A DNA stretch of 64,000 nucleotides from Jeotgalibacillus haloalkalitolerans (GCF_034427455.1 NZ_JAXQNN010000001.1:124001-188000), one strand, 5' to 3'; numbered from the stretch's first letter, positions 17,414 to 27,123 are shown. Notes: generated by a model from the sequence alone, not told the origin. Made by a program: numbers and translations.

Positions 17414-18454
17414 TTACATCGTACTGATATTGATCACAAAGCGATACTTCACATCAGAATCCATCACACGTTTATACGCCTCATCAATCTCATCGGCTGA
17501 GATCACTTCAATGCTTGGGGCAATGTCATGCTCCGCGCAGAAATCAAGCATTTCCTGCGTTTCACGAATGCCGCCAATCATGGATCCTGCAAATGAACGT
17601 CTGTGCGGAATCAATGAAAATGCATTGACCTCAAGCGGTTCAGCAGGGGCGCCAACGTTTACAAGCGTTCCGTTCAGTGTCAGCAGTGAAAGATAGGCGT
17701 TGATATCAAGCTTCGCACTGACGGTATTGATAATCAGGTCAAAAGTGCCTGCAAGCTTCTCAAATGTTTCATCATCACTTGTCGCATAATAGCTGCTCGC
17801 ACCAAACGCCAGACCATCTTCTTTCTTATTCAGGGTCTGCGAAAGAACCGTCACTTCAGCGCCCATGGCATGAGCAATTTTAACCGCCATATGTCCAAGA
17901 CCGCCCATTCCGACAACGGCTACTTTTTTGCCTGGACCAGCCTCCCAGTGATTCAATGGTGAAAAGGTTGTAATCCCTGCACATAAAAGCGGTGCGGCTT
18001 TATCAAGAGGGATACTATCCGGGATCCCGAGCACAAAATCCTCAACGACGACGATATGGGTAGAGTAACCGCCCTGCGTCGGCTCACCGTATTTATCCAC
18101 GCCGGCATAGGTAGGCACATTTCCTTTCAGGCAGTATTGCTCCTCACCAGCCTTACAGTTTTCACATTCACCACATGAATCGACCATACAGCCGACACCT
18201 ACACGGTCCCCGACTTTATACTTCGTGACGTCTTCACCGACATCCGTTACAACGCCCGCGATTTCATGACCCGGCACCAGCGGATAATTCACTTCGCCCC
18301 AGTCCCCGTGCGCAGTATGAAGATCAGAGTGACAAATACCTGCAAACTTAATCTCAATCAGTACATCATTCTTATCCAGCTCGCGGCGCGTAATTTCAGC
18401 CTCGCGAAACGACTTATCCGGACCATCTACAGCTCTTGCCTTAGCAGTTACCAT
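17414..18454 (-). CDS. zinc-dependent NAD(P) alcohol dehydrogenase
   Basis: A 346-residue medium-chain dehydrogenase of the cinnamyl-alcohol dehydrogenase/YahK/AdhA type. Catalytic zinc ligands are in [15 protein letters not shown] and GHEIAGVV; the structural zinc loop is [15 protein letters not shown]; the nucleotide fold is [17 protein letters not shown]. Likely reduces aldehydes. The ATG follows TGGAGG. It is monocistronic. Confidence 0.85.
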   Translation of the reverse strand: MVTAKARAVDGPDKSFREAEITRRELDKNDVLIEIKFAGICHSDLHTAHGDWGEVNYPLVPGHEIAGVVTDVGEDVTKYKVGDRVGVGCMVDSCGECENCKAGEEQYCLKGNVPTYAGVDKYGEPTQGGYSTHIVVVEDFVLGIPDSIPLDKAAPLLCAGITTFSPLNHWEAGPGKKVAVVGMGGLGHMAVKIAHAMGAEVTVLSQTLNKKEDGLAFGASSYYATSDDETFEKLAGTFDLIINTVSAKLDINAYLSLLTLNGTLVNVGAPAEPLEVNAFSLIPHRRSFAGSMIGGIRETQEMLDFCAEHDIAPSIEVISADEIDEAYKRVMDSDVKYRFVINISTM

Positions 18455-18783
18455 CTATAAAACCTCCAGTATCTTTTAAAGGTGTCGGGTGCAACTCACC
18501 AGCAAACCTTCTTAACCTTTATAGTTCACGCGGGGTAAAAAATTAAACATTTATTATATGAATCTTTTATTTCGATGTGCTGAGATTCCTGATGTATATT
18601 TTAGAAGATCAGGAAATTGGTCTTCTAATTGAGGTAGAATAGCATTAAATATATCCCGTTAAGACAATGATTGATTTTAGATATGTAAATATATTTAATT
18701 CTCATGAGTAAGGGGTGATGGAAATGGTGACGTTGAATCAGACTTTTTAACAATCAGAGAGAATTAGTAGAGGAGGCAGAATC
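18455..18783. other. non-coding stretch between divergent genes
   Basis: About 330 bases without a supported gene. It holds two small overlapping hairpins (TCCTGAT...ATCAGGA and AGAAGA...TCTTCT at 18579-18634) and, at 18675-18697, a 23-base A/T-rich block containing TAAATATATTTA that recurs identically before nadB. A tiny reading frame MVTLNQTF at 18724-18750 follows AAGGGGTGATGG; it could be a leader peptide but support is thin. Confidence 0.5.
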
Positions 18784-19323
18784 ATGAGGAAGCTCATTTA
18801 TCATGTTGCAACCACTGTAGATGGATATATTGCTCACACGGACGGTAGCGCTGATACAGGTTTTTTATCGGATGGCGAGCATGTGACAGACTATATAGCA
18901 AGTCTTCAGAATGATTATGGCGCTGTAATTATGGGGAGAGCCACTTATGAATATGGCTATCAGTTTGGGCTTGAAAAGGGAAGTCCTGCTTATCAGGGGA
19001 TGCCGAATTATGTCTTTTCTTCCACGCTTGATTTCCCGACATCTGAAGGATTAATTTTAGTAAAAGAAGATGCTGCTGAATATGTAGCTAATTTGAAGAA
19101 ACAGGAAGGAAAGCCTGTTTATTTGTGCGGGGGAGGCCGCTTTGCATCTTATCTGCTGAACCATCAATTAATTGATGAGGTAATCTTGAAAGTGAATCCT
19201 GTATTGTTTGGAGCGGGTATTAAACTGTTTGAAGGGACAGATGGTGAAATATCGCTTGAATTGATGAATAATAAAGTTTACAGCAATGGAGTCTTATTGC
19301 CTGTCTATCAGGTGAACTACTAA
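18784..19323 (+). CDS. dihydrofolate reductase-like protein (RibD C-terminal family)
   Basis: A 179-residue protein of the RibD-C/DHFR-fold family, like B. subtilis YyaP and YwjB. Signatures: LIYHVATTVDGYIAHTDGS, YGAVIMGRATYEYG, VYLCGGGRFASYLLNHQLIDEVILKVNPVLFGAG. Probably an NADPH-dependent reductase; a true DHFR or riboflavin role is not implied. The ATG follows AGAGGAGG. A hairpin (AGATAGGGG...CCCCTTATCT, 19331-19372) follows the stop. Confidence 0.78.
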   Translation: MRKLIYHVATTVDGYIAHTDGSADTGFLSDGEHVTDYIASLQNDYGAVIMGRATYEYGYQFGLEKGSPAYQGMPNYVFSSTLDFPTSEGLILVKEDAAEYVANLKKQEGKPVYLCGGGRFASYLLNHQLIDEVILKVNPVLFGAGIKLFEGTDGEISLELMNNKVYSNGVLLPVYQVNY

Positions 19324-19413
19324 AACAGATAGATAGGGGGATGGCTGTACTAATGACAGGAACCCCTTATCTCTCAATGGATGTTAGTCTCATGGGAAAA
19401 CGATCCTCCTTAC

Positions 19414-19442
19414 TTGACTTCCCAATCATGCCGTACTAAGAT
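19414..19442 (+). promoter_or_regulatory. sigma-A promoter of the guanidine operon
   Basis: TTGACT at 19414-19419 and TAAGAT at 19437-19442 with an ideal 17-base spacer, placed just before the riboswitch. Confidence 0.75.
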
Positions 19443-19465
19443 AGGAATCGAAAACTCCATAGACA

Positions 19466-19599
19466 TAAAGACTTTCTAGGGTTCCGCCATTACGGGTCTG
19501 GTCCGAGAGAAAGCGCAAAGAGCAATCTTTGTACACGGAGGGAGAAAAGCCCGGGAGATACCACTTAACAAGTGATATGTCCCGGGTTTTTTATTTTTT
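19466..19599 (+). promoter_or_regulatory. guanidine-I (ykkC) riboswitch with terminator platform
   Basis: The aptamer hallmarks are in order: CTAGGGTTCCG, TCTGGTCCGAGAGA, ACACGGAGGG and AAAAGCCCGGGAGA. The last block's CCCGGGA (19550-19556) can pair with TCCCGGG (19580-19586), which is followed by a T-rich tract: an intrinsic terminator. Guanidinium binding should hold the CCCGGGA in the aptamer, prevent the terminator and allow read-through into the exporter genes. Confidence 0.95.
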
Positions 19600-19620
19600 A
19601 CTAGAAAAGGAGCGATTTTT

Positions 19621-19956
19621 ATGTGGTGGTTTGTCGTAGCAGTTGCGGCACTGTTTGAAATCGGCTGGGCAACCGGCTTGAAATATGCAAATGACGGGCT
19701 GACATGGACGCTGACAATTGCAGCGATTGTAGTGAGCTTTACAGGATTGCTGATGGCTTCAACGCGCCTTCCGACAGCAACCGTCTACGCGGTTTTTGTC
19801 GGTCTCGGCACATTAGGCACTGTGATTGTAGATATGATCTTTTTTGAGGCGGGTATCAATGCAGGCGTGGTATTCTTTGTCATTATGCTGCTCGTGGGGG
19901 TCATCGGCCTGAAATTTGTGACGGATGAAAAAGGGAAGGAGGCGCAGGAATCATGA
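19621..19956 (+). CDS. ykkC: guanidinium exporter, SMR subunit YkkC/GdnC
   Basis: A 111-residue small multidrug resistance protein with four membrane helices and the membrane-embedded Glu of FEIGWATGLKYA near residue 13. With its partner it forms a heterodimeric exporter; ykkCD-type pairs under the guanidine-I riboswitch export guanidinium in exchange for protons (GdnCD). The ATG follows AAAAGGAGCG. It overlaps the next gene by 4 bases. Confidence 0.92.
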   Translation: MWWFVVAVAALFEIGWATGLKYANDGLTWTLTIAAIVVSFTGLLMASTRLPTATVYAVFVGLGTLGTVIVDMIFFEAGINAGVVFFVIMLLVGVIGLKFVTDEKGKEAQES

Positions 19957-20270
19957 GCTGGATTGCCTTAATTATCGCGGGATTCTGTGAAGTGCTTGGT
20001 GTGAATGGCATGCAGCGTATTGCAACAGGTAAAAAGCTGAGTGGATTTATCTTTCTGATCGCCGGCTTTATCGCAAGCCTGAACCTCCTTTCATTTGCCA
20101 TGACTACGATTCCCCTTGGCGTCGCTTACGCCGTCTGGACCGGAATGGGAACAATCGGCGGAGTCGTTGTCGGAATGTTATTTTACGGCGACCCTGCCGA
20201 CCGCAAGCGGATTTTCTTTCTGACCCTGATTGTGGTGGCGGTTGTAGGATTGAGGGTTGTGACGAATTAA
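19953..20270 (+). CDS. ykkD: guanidinium exporter, SMR subunit YkkD/GdnD
   Basis: The second SMR subunit, 105 residues, four helices, with the key Glu in AGFCEVLGVNGM and the conserved AYAVWTGMGTIGGVVVGMLFYGD. It starts inside the ykkC stop (ATGA) after GGAAGGAGG, which fits obligatory heterodimer assembly. A strong hairpin follows. Confidence 0.92.
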   Translation: MSWIALIIAGFCEVLGVNGMQRIATGKKLSGFIFLIAGFIASLNLLSFAMTTIPLGVAYAVWTGMGTIGGVVVGMLFYGDPADRKRIFFLTLIVVAVVGLRVVTN

Positions 20271-20297
20271 ATAGAGCGGCAGCATCAAGGTAAGAAA

Positions 20298-20327
20298 CCC
20301 CCGGCTGAACCGTCAGCCGGGGGATTT
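20298..20327. terminator. terminator after ykkD
   Basis: CCCCCGGCTGA and TCAGCCGGGGG arms around a 4-base loop, then ATTTTAT. The minus strand reads GGGTTTC after the stem, so it may also stop transcription of the convergent gene. The same stem recurs at 28991 and 37398. Confidence 0.85.
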
Positions 20328-20342
20328 TATATGGTTTGGGTA

Positions 20343-20488
20343 TAGGTCTATTTACACTTTTCTGCGAAGGTGGCGCATTTAGTTGCGAATCACCCGGGTT
20401 TTTCTGCGAACATAGCGCTCTAATCTCCGAATAACACATGTTATTCCACGAACGTCAGCCAAAATTCTGCGAACCTGCCCCGTCACAC
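20343..20488 (+). repeat. 146-bp six-unit array, copy 1
   Basis: Header TAGGTCTATTTACACTTTTC (20 bases), then six units of exactly 21 bases. Units begin TGCGAA, TGCGAA, TGCGAA, TCCGAA, CACGAA, TGCGAA; unit 2 carries the CACCCGGGTTTTTC tail shared with other copies. It lies between the ykkD terminator and the 3' end of the convergent pdh gene. Confidence 0.88.
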
Positions 20489-20505
20489 CTCAGCATCAAT
20501 CAAAA

Positions 20506-21654
20506 TCAATGCCTTACATCCCACTTCGCCCGCTTCTTGGGAGAGAAAAAGCTGTTTCTATTCTTTCTCGACTCAATTCTGCGCTCACAGATCTCATTCG
20601 CAGCTTCAACAGTCGTGATATTCTGCTGCGCTGCCTGTTCAAACACTTCTAAAAGGGAATGGTAAATGGCTTTTGTCTTTTTCAGTACGCGTTCTTTATT
20701 TGGCGAATACAGCTCATCGGTGACCTGGATAATCCCGCCGCTGTTTACAATGTAATCAGGCGCGTAAAGGATGCCTTTTTCTTTTAACACCATTGCAAGA
20801 TCTTCCGTTAAAAGCTGGTTGTTTGCTGCGCCAGCGATCGCTTTTACGCTAAGCTGCTCAATCGTCTGTTCATTAATAATCCCGCCAATTGCACACGGCA
20901 CAAACATATCTGCAGGTGCCTGGTAGATCGCATCTCCGTCTGTCGGAATCACGCTTCTGCCCATAAATGAACCTTTTTGAACGAGCGCATCTACAGTATC
21001 AGGATTGATATCAGTCACATACAGGTTGGCGCCTTCTTCAAGCAGATGCTCTGCAACTTTGAAGCCGACTTTGCCGAGCCCCTGTATCGAAAATGTTTTT
21101 TCAAGCAGGTTTTCAGTACCATAAAGTGTTTTAGCGACAGCCTTAATACTGTACAGGACGCCGAGCGCTGTCGGAATCGAGGTTTCCCCGCCACCCCCGT
21201 ATTCTTCAGGTAGCCCAGCAATACAATTCGTTTCCCTGTGTGCATGGACAAAATCCTCAAGCACCGTCCCCATATCAGTTCCGGTATAAAATCGGCCGTT
21301 TAATGATTCCACAAACTGACCGTACGCGCGGAATAGTTCCGGTGATTTATCAGTATTCGGATCTCCGATGATCACACCTTTACCCCCACCGAAATCCAGG
21401 TCTGCTGCTGCACATTTATACGTCATGCCCTTTGACAGGCGCAGTACATCCTCAAGTGCTTCTTCAGTCGATTCATAATTTCTCATACGCGTGCCGCCAA
21501 TCGCAGGGCCGAGTGTGGTGTTATGGATTGCAATGATCGCTTTTAAGCCGGTTGCAGGGTCATTACAAAATAAAATTTGTTCATGCTCCTGCATTTTTTC
21601 AAATAGATCCGCAGATAAAGAAGGGACAGAGGCTGATTGCATGATTGTTTTCAA
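20506..21654 (-). CDS. pdh: phenylalanine dehydrogenase
   Basis: NAD-dependent oxidative deamination of phenylalanine (and likely tyrosine) to the aryl-pyruvate. The 382-residue protein belongs to the Glu/Leu/Phe/Val dehydrogenases: GGTRM, the catalytic Lys in [38 protein letters not shown] and the nucleotide motif [17 protein letters not shown]. What separates it from leucine dehydrogenase is the extended C-terminus with [15 protein letters not shown], which closely matches phenylalanine dehydrogenases of Sporosarcina/Lysinibacillus. The neighbouring homogentisate genes support this: its product hydroxyphenylpyruvate is the HppD substrate. It lies 41 bases after a DUF1450 gene. Confidence 0.85.
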   Translation of the reverse strand: MKTIMQSASVPSLSADLFEKMQEHEQILFCNDPATGLKAIIAIHNTTLGPAIGGTRMRNYESTEEALEDVLRLSKGMTYKCAAADLDFGGGKGVIIGDPNTDKSPELFRAYGQFVESLNGRFYTGTDMGTVLEDFVHAHRETNCIAGLPEEYGGGGETSIPTALGVLYSIKAVAKTLYGTENLLEKTFSIQGLGKVGFKVAEHLLEEGANLYVTDINPDTVDALVQKGSFMGRSVIPTDGDAIYQAPADMFVPCAIGGIINEQTIEQLSVKAIAGAANNQLLTEDLAMVLKEKGILYAPDYIVNSGGIIQVTDELYSPNKERVLKKTKAIYHSLLEVFEQAAQQNITTVEAANEICERRIESRKNRNSFFSPKKRAKWDVRH

Positions 21655-21695
21655 TAGAAAATCCTCCTGGCATTGTGTTTTTGTAAAATAACAAA

Positions 21696-21974
21696 TTAAT
21701 AAAGCGCTTTCATTTTACGTTGATCTGATACAGGTGCTGCACTCGCAAGCGGGATGGAGAGCCGCTGCTGAATCGCCGGATAAAGTTCATCAGCAGTCTT
21801 ACAGAAAACACCCTTACCATTTACGATTGCGAAAGGTTCTACAATACACTGACCGCAATAATTGAGACATTTATTTTCCATTACCTGAACGTCAGGTAAC
21901 TGTTTTACCGCTATTTTTGTATCCTGGAGCTGCCGTTTAAAATTATTGGGGCAAAACTTTATGATATGCGTCAC
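21696..21974 (-). CDS. DUF1450 (YuzB-like) small protein
   Basis: A 92-residue protein with a Cys-rich centre, CLNYCGQC, typical of the DUF1450 family; the early FCPNN adds another Cys. These residues could bind a metal or an Fe-S cluster; function is unknown. The start is GTG after GGAGG at 8 bases. It is the first gene of a probable operon with pdh. Confidence 0.7.
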   Translation of the reverse strand: MTHIIKFCPNNFKRQLQDTKIAVKQLPDVQVMENKCLNYCGQCIVEPFAIVNGKGVFCKTADELYPAIQQRLSIPLASAAPVSDQRKMKALY

Positions 21975-22091
21975 GGTGTAAACCTCCCTGAATAGAATCG
22001 AGCTGTCTGAGGTGATTATAGGAATGAGTTTTTATCCGGCGCAAGGATCGGTGTGAAAGCATTACCGCATGATCGCGATAAAGTGGAGTCT

Positions 22092-22250
22092 CTATAAGTT
22101 GGCTGCTGATTTCCGCTTCTGGGGGACGCTTTCCGCGGACGAACGCTCAAGCCTCCTCGGGCAGAAAACCATTGCCCTGCGGGGTCTTTCCCGATCGTTT
22201 TTCCGCAGGAGTCGCCCCCCTTACGCTCCAATCATCAGCTGTGCAGAAAC
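22092..22250 (-). repeat. dispersed ~150-bp intergenic element, copy B
   Basis: Read on the minus strand it has the same blocks as copy A (17254-17396): GTTTCTGCACAGCTG, TTGGAGCGTAAGGGG, CGACTCCTGCGG and CCGCGGAAAGCGTCCCCC, with a longer middle. It occupies the divergent region between the DUF1450/pdh unit and hppD. Confidence 0.75.
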
Positions 22251-22388
22251 AATTATGTCTTTTAAAAGTAATAAATTTCATACAGCCAGAGTCATTTAAT
22301 CCTCCCCCTACAAAACTTACTAATTATATCTAAGAATTATTTCTAAAAGCTGTTCCATCTTTACTCTTCTACCAATTTCATGCGTTAA

Positions 22389-22402
22389 AGTAAGCGTTTG
22401 CA
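22389..22402 (+). promoter_or_regulatory. possible cre site before hppD
   Basis: AGTAAGCGTTTGCA fits the CcpA operator consensus TGWAANCGNTNWCA at all but two positions. It lies about 60 bases before hppD, where catabolite repression of the pathway would act. Match alone; not proof. Confidence 0.4.
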
Positions 22403-22463
22403 AAACGTGGAATTTAAGATTAAGATTTTGAAAGATTCTAAATTTTTCAAGGGGGAACTGAAA

Positions 22464-23585
22464 ATGGCAAAGGATATAACTGAACTGACACAGAACGCAG
22501 TGGAGGATATTTTTCCGGTAGAAAGCTTTCATCATTTAGAGTTGTATGTTGGAAATGCAAAGCAGTCAGCGTACTATTTCTGTCATGCTTTCGGATTTGA
22601 AATCAAAGCGTACCGCGGGCTTGAGACGGGCAGCCGTGAGAGAGTATCTTATGTGCTTGAGCAGGGCGTGATCCGTCTTGTGATCACCGGGTCTTTGACG
22701 GACCAGACGGATATTGCTGAGTTTGTGAAGCTGCACGGCGAAGGCACGAAGGATATCGGTCTTGAGGTGTCTGATATTGATAAAGCTTATTACGGGGCAG
22801 TTGAGCGCGGCGGCACAGGGATTCGTGAGCCCTGGACTGAAAATGATGAGAACGGCACGGTAAAAAAAGCAATCATCGGTACATACGGCGACGTTATTCA
22901 TACACTTGTTGAAAACGTTGATTATAAAGGTGCTTTTCTGCCGGGTTATGAGCCTTATGATGGACCGAGTACAGCAAAATCTATCGGCCTTGTCGGGATC
23001 GACCACGTGGTTGGAAATGTGGAGAGAATGGATGAGTGGACGTCTTATTATGAAAAGGTATTCGGTTTTAATGTATTAAAGCATTTTGACGATGAAAACA
23101 TTTCGACGGACTATTCTGCCCTGATGTCAAAGGTGATGACAAACGGGTCGGGCCGCATTAAGTTTCCGATTAATGAGCCGGCTGAAGGGAAGCGAAAGTC
23201 GCAGATTCAGGAATATCTCGACTTCCATAACGGTCCTGGCGTCCAGCATTTAGCGGTACTGACAAATGACATCATTTCAACCGTACATGCACTGCATGAA
23301 AACGGAGTTGAATTCCTTCAGACGCCTGCCACTTATTACGAGGATCTTGCAGCACGTGTAGGGGATATTGATGAGGACGTCCAGAGACTTCAGGAGCTGA
23401 ATATTTTGGTGGACCGTGATGACGAAGGGTACCTGCTTCAGATTTTTACAAAGCCGGTTGTTGACCGCCCGACGCTGTTCATTGAAATCATTCAGCGTAA
23501 AGGTGCGAGAGGATTTGGAGAAGGTAACTTTAAAGCATTATTTGAATCAATCGAGCGCGAGCAGGAACGCAGAGGAAATATTTAA
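22464..23585 (+). CDS. hppD: 4-hydroxyphenylpyruvate dioxygenase
   Basis: Converts 4-hydroxyphenylpyruvate and O2 to homogentisate. The 373-residue protein has two VOC-type modules; the iron ligands are His-181 (GIDHVVGN), His-262 (GPGVQHLA) and Glu-341 (LFIEIIQR), followed by the conserved GFGEGNFKALFESIE tail. The ATG at 22464 is chosen because AAGGGGGAA sits just before it; in-frame TTG at 22398 lacks one. It opens the operon hppD-unknown-fahA-hmgA. Confidence 0.95.
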   Translation: MAKDITELTQNAVEDIFPVESFHHLELYVGNAKQSAYYFCHAFGFEIKAYRGLETGSRERVSYVLEQGVIRLVITGSLTDQTDIAEFVKLHGEGTKDIGLEVSDIDKAYYGAVERGGTGIREPWTENDENGTVKKAIIGTYGDVIHTLVENVDYKGAFLPGYEPYDGPSTAKSIGLVGIDHVVGNVERMDEWTSYYEKVFGFNVLKHFDDENISTDYSALMSKVMTNGSGRIKFPINEPAEGKRKSQIQEYLDFHNGPGVQHLAVLTNDIISTVHALHENGVEFLQTPATYYEDLAARVGDIDEDVQRLQELNILVDRDDEGYLLQIFTKPVVDRPTLFIEIIQRKGARGFGEGNFKALFESIEREQERRGNI

Positions 23586-23591
23586 AAGCAT

Positions 23592-24542
23592 ATGTCTGTG
23601 AAAAAACTGATGCCGAGTACCAAGGCTTATTTCTCTCAAATCATTGATTACGCCGGTCTATTTCCGCCGGCGCAGCTTTCTTTAGATCAGGCGATCCGCA
23701 ACTACGCCGGTTATCAGCAGAACGCGGATGCCTGGATGCTTGGCCGGTTTGTGATTCCGGTGGGAAGGATCACTGAGCTCGAAGCTTACCTGCATCTCTT
23801 TTCAAAAGACAGGAAGCTGGATTTATCAGTTACGGGAAGACCTGCTGCCACTGTTGAAACGTGGTTTGAGCAGCTTTATTCAGACATGAAGCTGCTCAAT
23901 GATTTCACAGCAGAGCACAGCGGCCTGATAACAGTCTCCATGCTTGAACTGCCGCTGCCGACAGGCGTTCCAGCGCCATCTTTTTTTAAAAAGGTTGCGG
24001 ATGAAACACCAGAGGCACAGCTGTTTTTTGAAATGACAACACCGCTCCACAGCAGGGAATGGGAGCAGGATCTCATCGGAACACTTGATAGCATCAGCGA
24101 CTACAACAAGTCCGCTAAACGGATAGCCGGCTTCAAGCTGCGAACGGGGGGCGTGACAGCAGATGCTTTTCCAACCGTTGAGCAGACTGCATTTGTCCTT
24201 AAAGCCTGCAGTGACAGGGATATTCCGCAGAAGTTCACAGCAGGTCTTCACCACCCGGTCCGTATGTATCGCGAGGAAGTCCAGACTGAGATGCATGGCT
24301 TTTTAAATGTATTTACAGCGGGTATGCTGTCACGGGTTTATCATATGAAACAAAATGAAATCGCTTACATAATAGCGGATCAGACCCCGCATTTTACATT
24401 CAGCTCAAGTGAACTTGGTTGGAAGGAGCTGCGGATTCATACGGAGCAGATCGCACAGCTCCGCAGCTCAGCGCTTTATTCATTTGGCAGCTGCAGCTTT
24501 GATGAACCGCGGGAGGATCTGCAGCTGCTTCAGTTATTGTAA
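23592..24542 (+). CDS. conserved protein of unknown function in the homogentisate operon
   Basis: A 316-residue soluble protein with recognisable conserved blocks: [19 protein letters not shown] near residue 20, GFKLRTGG near 180, [11 protein letters not shown] near 217, MHGFLNVF near 235 and [12 protein letters not shown] at the C-terminus. I have seen these blocks in uncharacterised bacterial proteins but know no activity for them. It lies between hppD and fahA, 6 bases after hppD. The operon has no GST-type maleylacetoacetate isomerase, so this gene is a candidate for that step or an accessory role; that is inference from context only. Confidence 0.6.
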   Translation: MSVKKLMPSTKAYFSQIIDYAGLFPPAQLSLDQAIRNYAGYQQNADAWMLGRFVIPVGRITELEAYLHLFSKDRKLDLSVTGRPAATVETWFEQLYSDMKLLNDFTAEHSGLITVSMLELPLPTGVPAPSFFKKVADETPEAQLFFEMTTPLHSREWEQDLIGTLDSISDYNKSAKRIAGFKLRTGGVTADAFPTVEQTAFVLKACSDRDIPQKFTAGLHHPVRMYREEVQTEMHGFLNVFTAGMLSRVYHMKQNEIAYIIADQTPHFTFSSSELGWKELRIHTEQIAQLRSSALYSFGSCSFDEPREDLQLLQLL

Positions 24543-24565
24543 GCAGGAAAGGAAGGTCAGAATTG

Positions 24566-25840
24566 ATGAGGTCATTTATCGAAACGGATGCAGCATCGCA
24601 TTTCCCAATTCAGAATCTGCCCTATGGAGTGTTTCAGCCTTCAAACGGTGAACCGAGAATTGGCGTTGCAATTGGGGAATATATATTGGATTTATCAGTA
24701 ATAGAAGCTGAAGGTTTATTTAAGCGTGCGGGACTGAAGGAAGAACATCTCTTTGATCAGCCTTCTCTCAATGCGTTTATGAAGCTTGGAAAGCCTGTAT
24801 GGAAGCTTGTAAGACAGGAGGTTCAGCGTCTTTTAGATGAACATGAGCCTGAACTGCGTGATCATCGTGACTTACGTGAAAAAGCGCTTGTACCGATGAA
24901 GGAAGTCGAGCTTTTACTGCCGGCTCAAATTGGTGATTATACTGACTTTTATGCGTCAAAAGAGCATGCAACAAATGTCGGGACAATGTTCAGAGGCAAA
25001 GAGAATGCCTTAATGCCGAACTGGACGCACCTGCCTGTCGGTTATCATGGGCGGGCGAGTTCAGTTGTGGTGAGCGGAACGGATGTACGCCGGCCAAACG
25101 GTCAGATGAAGAAGCCTGATCAGGAATTTCCTGTCTACGGTCCGAGTCAGCAGCTGGATATTGAGCTTGAGATGGGCTGGTTTATCGGACCGGGCAATGA
25201 GCAGGGGAAGCCGGTTGCAATGGCTGGTGCGGAGGATCAGATCTTCGGGCTCGTACTAGTCAACGACTGGAGTGCCAGGGATATTCAGGCGTGGGAGTAT
25301 CAGCCGCTCGGTCCATTTTTAGCGAAAAGCTTTGCAACATCTGTCTCACCGTGGGTTATTCCGTTAGAAGCGCTTGAACCATTCAGAGTGAGCGGACCTG
25401 AACAGGATCCGGAGCCGCTCGGTTATCTGAAGCAGAGTGGAGCGGGATCCTTTGATATTAACCTTGAAGTGTTTCTGAAAGGACGTGGAATGGAAAAGTC
25501 ACAGCGGATTATCTCAACAAATTTCCGCCACCTTTACTGGAGTATGGCGCAGCAGATCAGCCATCACACAGTAGCGGGTTGTAACTTGAGACCCGGTGAC
25601 CTCCTTGCTTCAGGCACAATCAGCGGACCTGAACGTGAGCAGCGGGGAAGCTTCCTGGAATTAACGTGGCGCGGGACCGACCCGATTCAGCTTGCAACGG
25701 GTGAAGAGCGCATCTGGGTGGAGGATGAAGATGAAATCACCATCACCGGCTGGTGCCAGGGTGACGGCTACAGAATCGGCTTTGGTGAGGTGACAGGAAA
25801 GATTTTACCAGCTTTAGTTGCTGCAGATATGATGAAGTAG
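24566..25840 (+). CDS. fahA: fumarylacetoacetase
   Basis: Hydrolyses fumarylacetoacetate to fumarate and acetoacetate, the last step of tyrosine breakdown. The 424-residue protein shows [18 protein letters not shown] with the catalytic His, [11 protein letters not shown], the metal-binding [10 protein letters not shown] and [14 protein letters not shown], and [15 protein letters not shown]. Length matches the long FAH type. ATG at 24566 or TTG at 24563 could both be served by GGAAGG. Confidence 0.95.
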   Translation: MRSFIETDAASHFPIQNLPYGVFQPSNGEPRIGVAIGEYILDLSVIEAEGLFKRAGLKEEHLFDQPSLNAFMKLGKPVWKLVRQEVQRLLDEHEPELRDHRDLREKALVPMKEVELLLPAQIGDYTDFYASKEHATNVGTMFRGKENALMPNWTHLPVGYHGRASSVVVSGTDVRRPNGQMKKPDQEFPVYGPSQQLDIELEMGWFIGPGNEQGKPVAMAGAEDQIFGLVLVNDWSARDIQAWEYQPLGPFLAKSFATSVSPWVIPLEALEPFRVSGPEQDPEPLGYLKQSGAGSFDINLEVFLKGRGMEKSQRIISTNFRHLYWSMAQQISHHTVAGCNLRPGDLLASGTISGPEREQRGSFLELTWRGTDPIQLATGEERIWVEDEDEITITGWCQGDGYRIGFGEVTGKILPALVAADMMK

Positions 25841-25854
25841 GAGGTTGTTAAGAG

Positions 25855-27006
25855 ATGCCTTTTTATAAGCAAATGGGACAAATACCAAAGAAAAGACACA
25901 CGATGTTTAAAAAAGAAGACGGGTCACTGTTTCGTGAACAGGTCATGGGGACGAAGGGATTCTCAGGGATCCAGTCCATTCTCTATCACCATTACCCGCC
26001 GACAAGCATGATCGAATCTGAACTGCTTGGCAGCTGCGCCGTTGAATACGAGGAGCAGCAGGGGCTCGCACCGCGCTTGATTGATTCGCCTGATCAGCAG
26101 GGAGATACAGATGCTGTTTCAGGAAGACAATACGTGCTTGGTAATGACGATGTCTTAATCGGTATTGCAAGACCAACCAAAGCAATGGATTACTTTTACC
26201 GCAACGGCGACGGTGACGAAGTATTATTTGTCCATTACGGTTCCGGAAAAGTGGAGACAACCTTCGGGACACTGGCTTACAAGCCCGGCGATTATATCGT
26301 GCTGCCGATCGGTACGATTTACCGTGTTGTACCTGATGAAGGGGACACAAAATTTCTCGTGATCGAAACGAACAGCTGGATCACAACGCCAAAGCGCTAC
26401 CGCAACGTTCACGGTCAGCTGCTTGAGCACAGTCCTTTCTGTGAAAGAGATTTCCACGGACCTGAGAAGCTTGAAACACATGATGACAGAAATGAGTATC
26501 ATGTGAAAACAAAATCCCGGGGGTTCATGCACCTGCATACATTTGGTCACCATCCGCTCGACGTTGTCGGCTGGGATGGCTACCTGTTTCCATACACCTT
26601 TAACGTCAGTGATTTTGAACCAATCACCGGACGCGTACATATGCCGCCGCCGATTCACCAGACATTTGAGGCAAATAACTTTGTCATCTGTTCATTTGTG
26701 CCAAGGCTCTATGACTACCATCCGGAAGCCATCCCGGCACCTTATTACCACAGTAATGTTGACAGTGACGAAGTCCTTTACTATGTAAAAGGGAATTTCA
26801 TGAGCAGAAAAGGGGTCAAGGAAGGATCGTTTACACTTCATCCTTCAGGCATTCCGCACGGCCCTCACCCGGGTAAAATCGAAGCAAGTATCGGTAAAAA
26901 GGAAACAACAGAACTCGCAGTCATGATTGATACCTTCCGCCCGCTAAAGGTGGTTAAGCAGGCACACCAGTTTGAGGATCGGGATTATAAGTATAGCTGG
27001 AAATAG
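25855..27006 (+). CDS. hmgA: homogentisate 1,2-dioxygenase
   Basis: Opens the ring of homogentisate to maleylacetoacetate. The 383-residue protein is a two-lobed cupin of the bacterial short type; visible marks are FHGPEKLETH, MHLHTFGHHPLDVVGWDG, HMPPPIHQTFEANNFVICSFVPR, YHSNVDSDEVLYYVKG (iron-binding His/Glu region) and HPSGIPHGPHPG. The ATG follows AGGAGGTTG. It lies 14 bases after fahA. Confidence 0.93.
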   Translation: MPFYKQMGQIPKKRHTMFKKEDGSLFREQVMGTKGFSGIQSILYHHYPPTSMIESELLGSCAVEYEEQQGLAPRLIDSPDQQGDTDAVSGRQYVLGNDDVLIGIARPTKAMDYFYRNGDGDEVLFVHYGSGKVETTFGTLAYKPGDYIVLPIGTIYRVVPDEGDTKFLVIETNSWITTPKRYRNVHGQLLEHSPFCERDFHGPEKLETHDDRNEYHVKTKSRGFMHLHTFGHHPLDVVGWDGYLFPYTFNVSDFEPITGRVHMPPPIHQTFEANNFVICSFVPRLYDYHPEAIPAPYYHSNVDSDEVLYYVKGNFMSRKGVKEGSFTLHPSGIPHGPHPGKIEASIGKKETTELAVMIDTFRPLKVVKQAHQFEDRDYKYSWK

Positions 27007-27123
27007 CGATGACAGGGGGGACCAGTGCACTTTCCCCTGGTACTCTGTTGAAGTTAGATGTAAAAAAATGATTGTTTTTACATGATTAGCAATTTGTGCA
27101 GTGATCGAGATTAGAAAAATGAT

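Noticed and set aside
18724-18750. Eight-codon leader peptide MVTLNQTF
   Set aside because: Has a ribosome-binding-site-like sequence but no attenuator structure follows; too short to support.
20343-20488. CRISPR-like array
   Set aside because: The 21-base units share only a short core around GAA, the variable parts are conserved by position between copies, and no cas genes are present.
20438-20665. Reading frame across array copy 1 and the pdh 3' end
   Set aside because: It is made from the array and the antisense of pdh.
20506-21654. Leucine dehydrogenase
   Set aside because: The extended C-terminus with RNSFFS and KW matches phenylalanine dehydrogenases, and the locus is for aromatic amino acids.
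22016-22231. 71-codon minus-strand reading frame
   Set aside because: It lies mostly in dispersed element copy B; composition follows the repeat.
27014-27052. REP element between hmgA and nhaC
   Set aside because: GACAGGGGGGACCAGTGCAC with CCCCTGGTACTCTGT resembles the REP family only loosely; too diverged to call.
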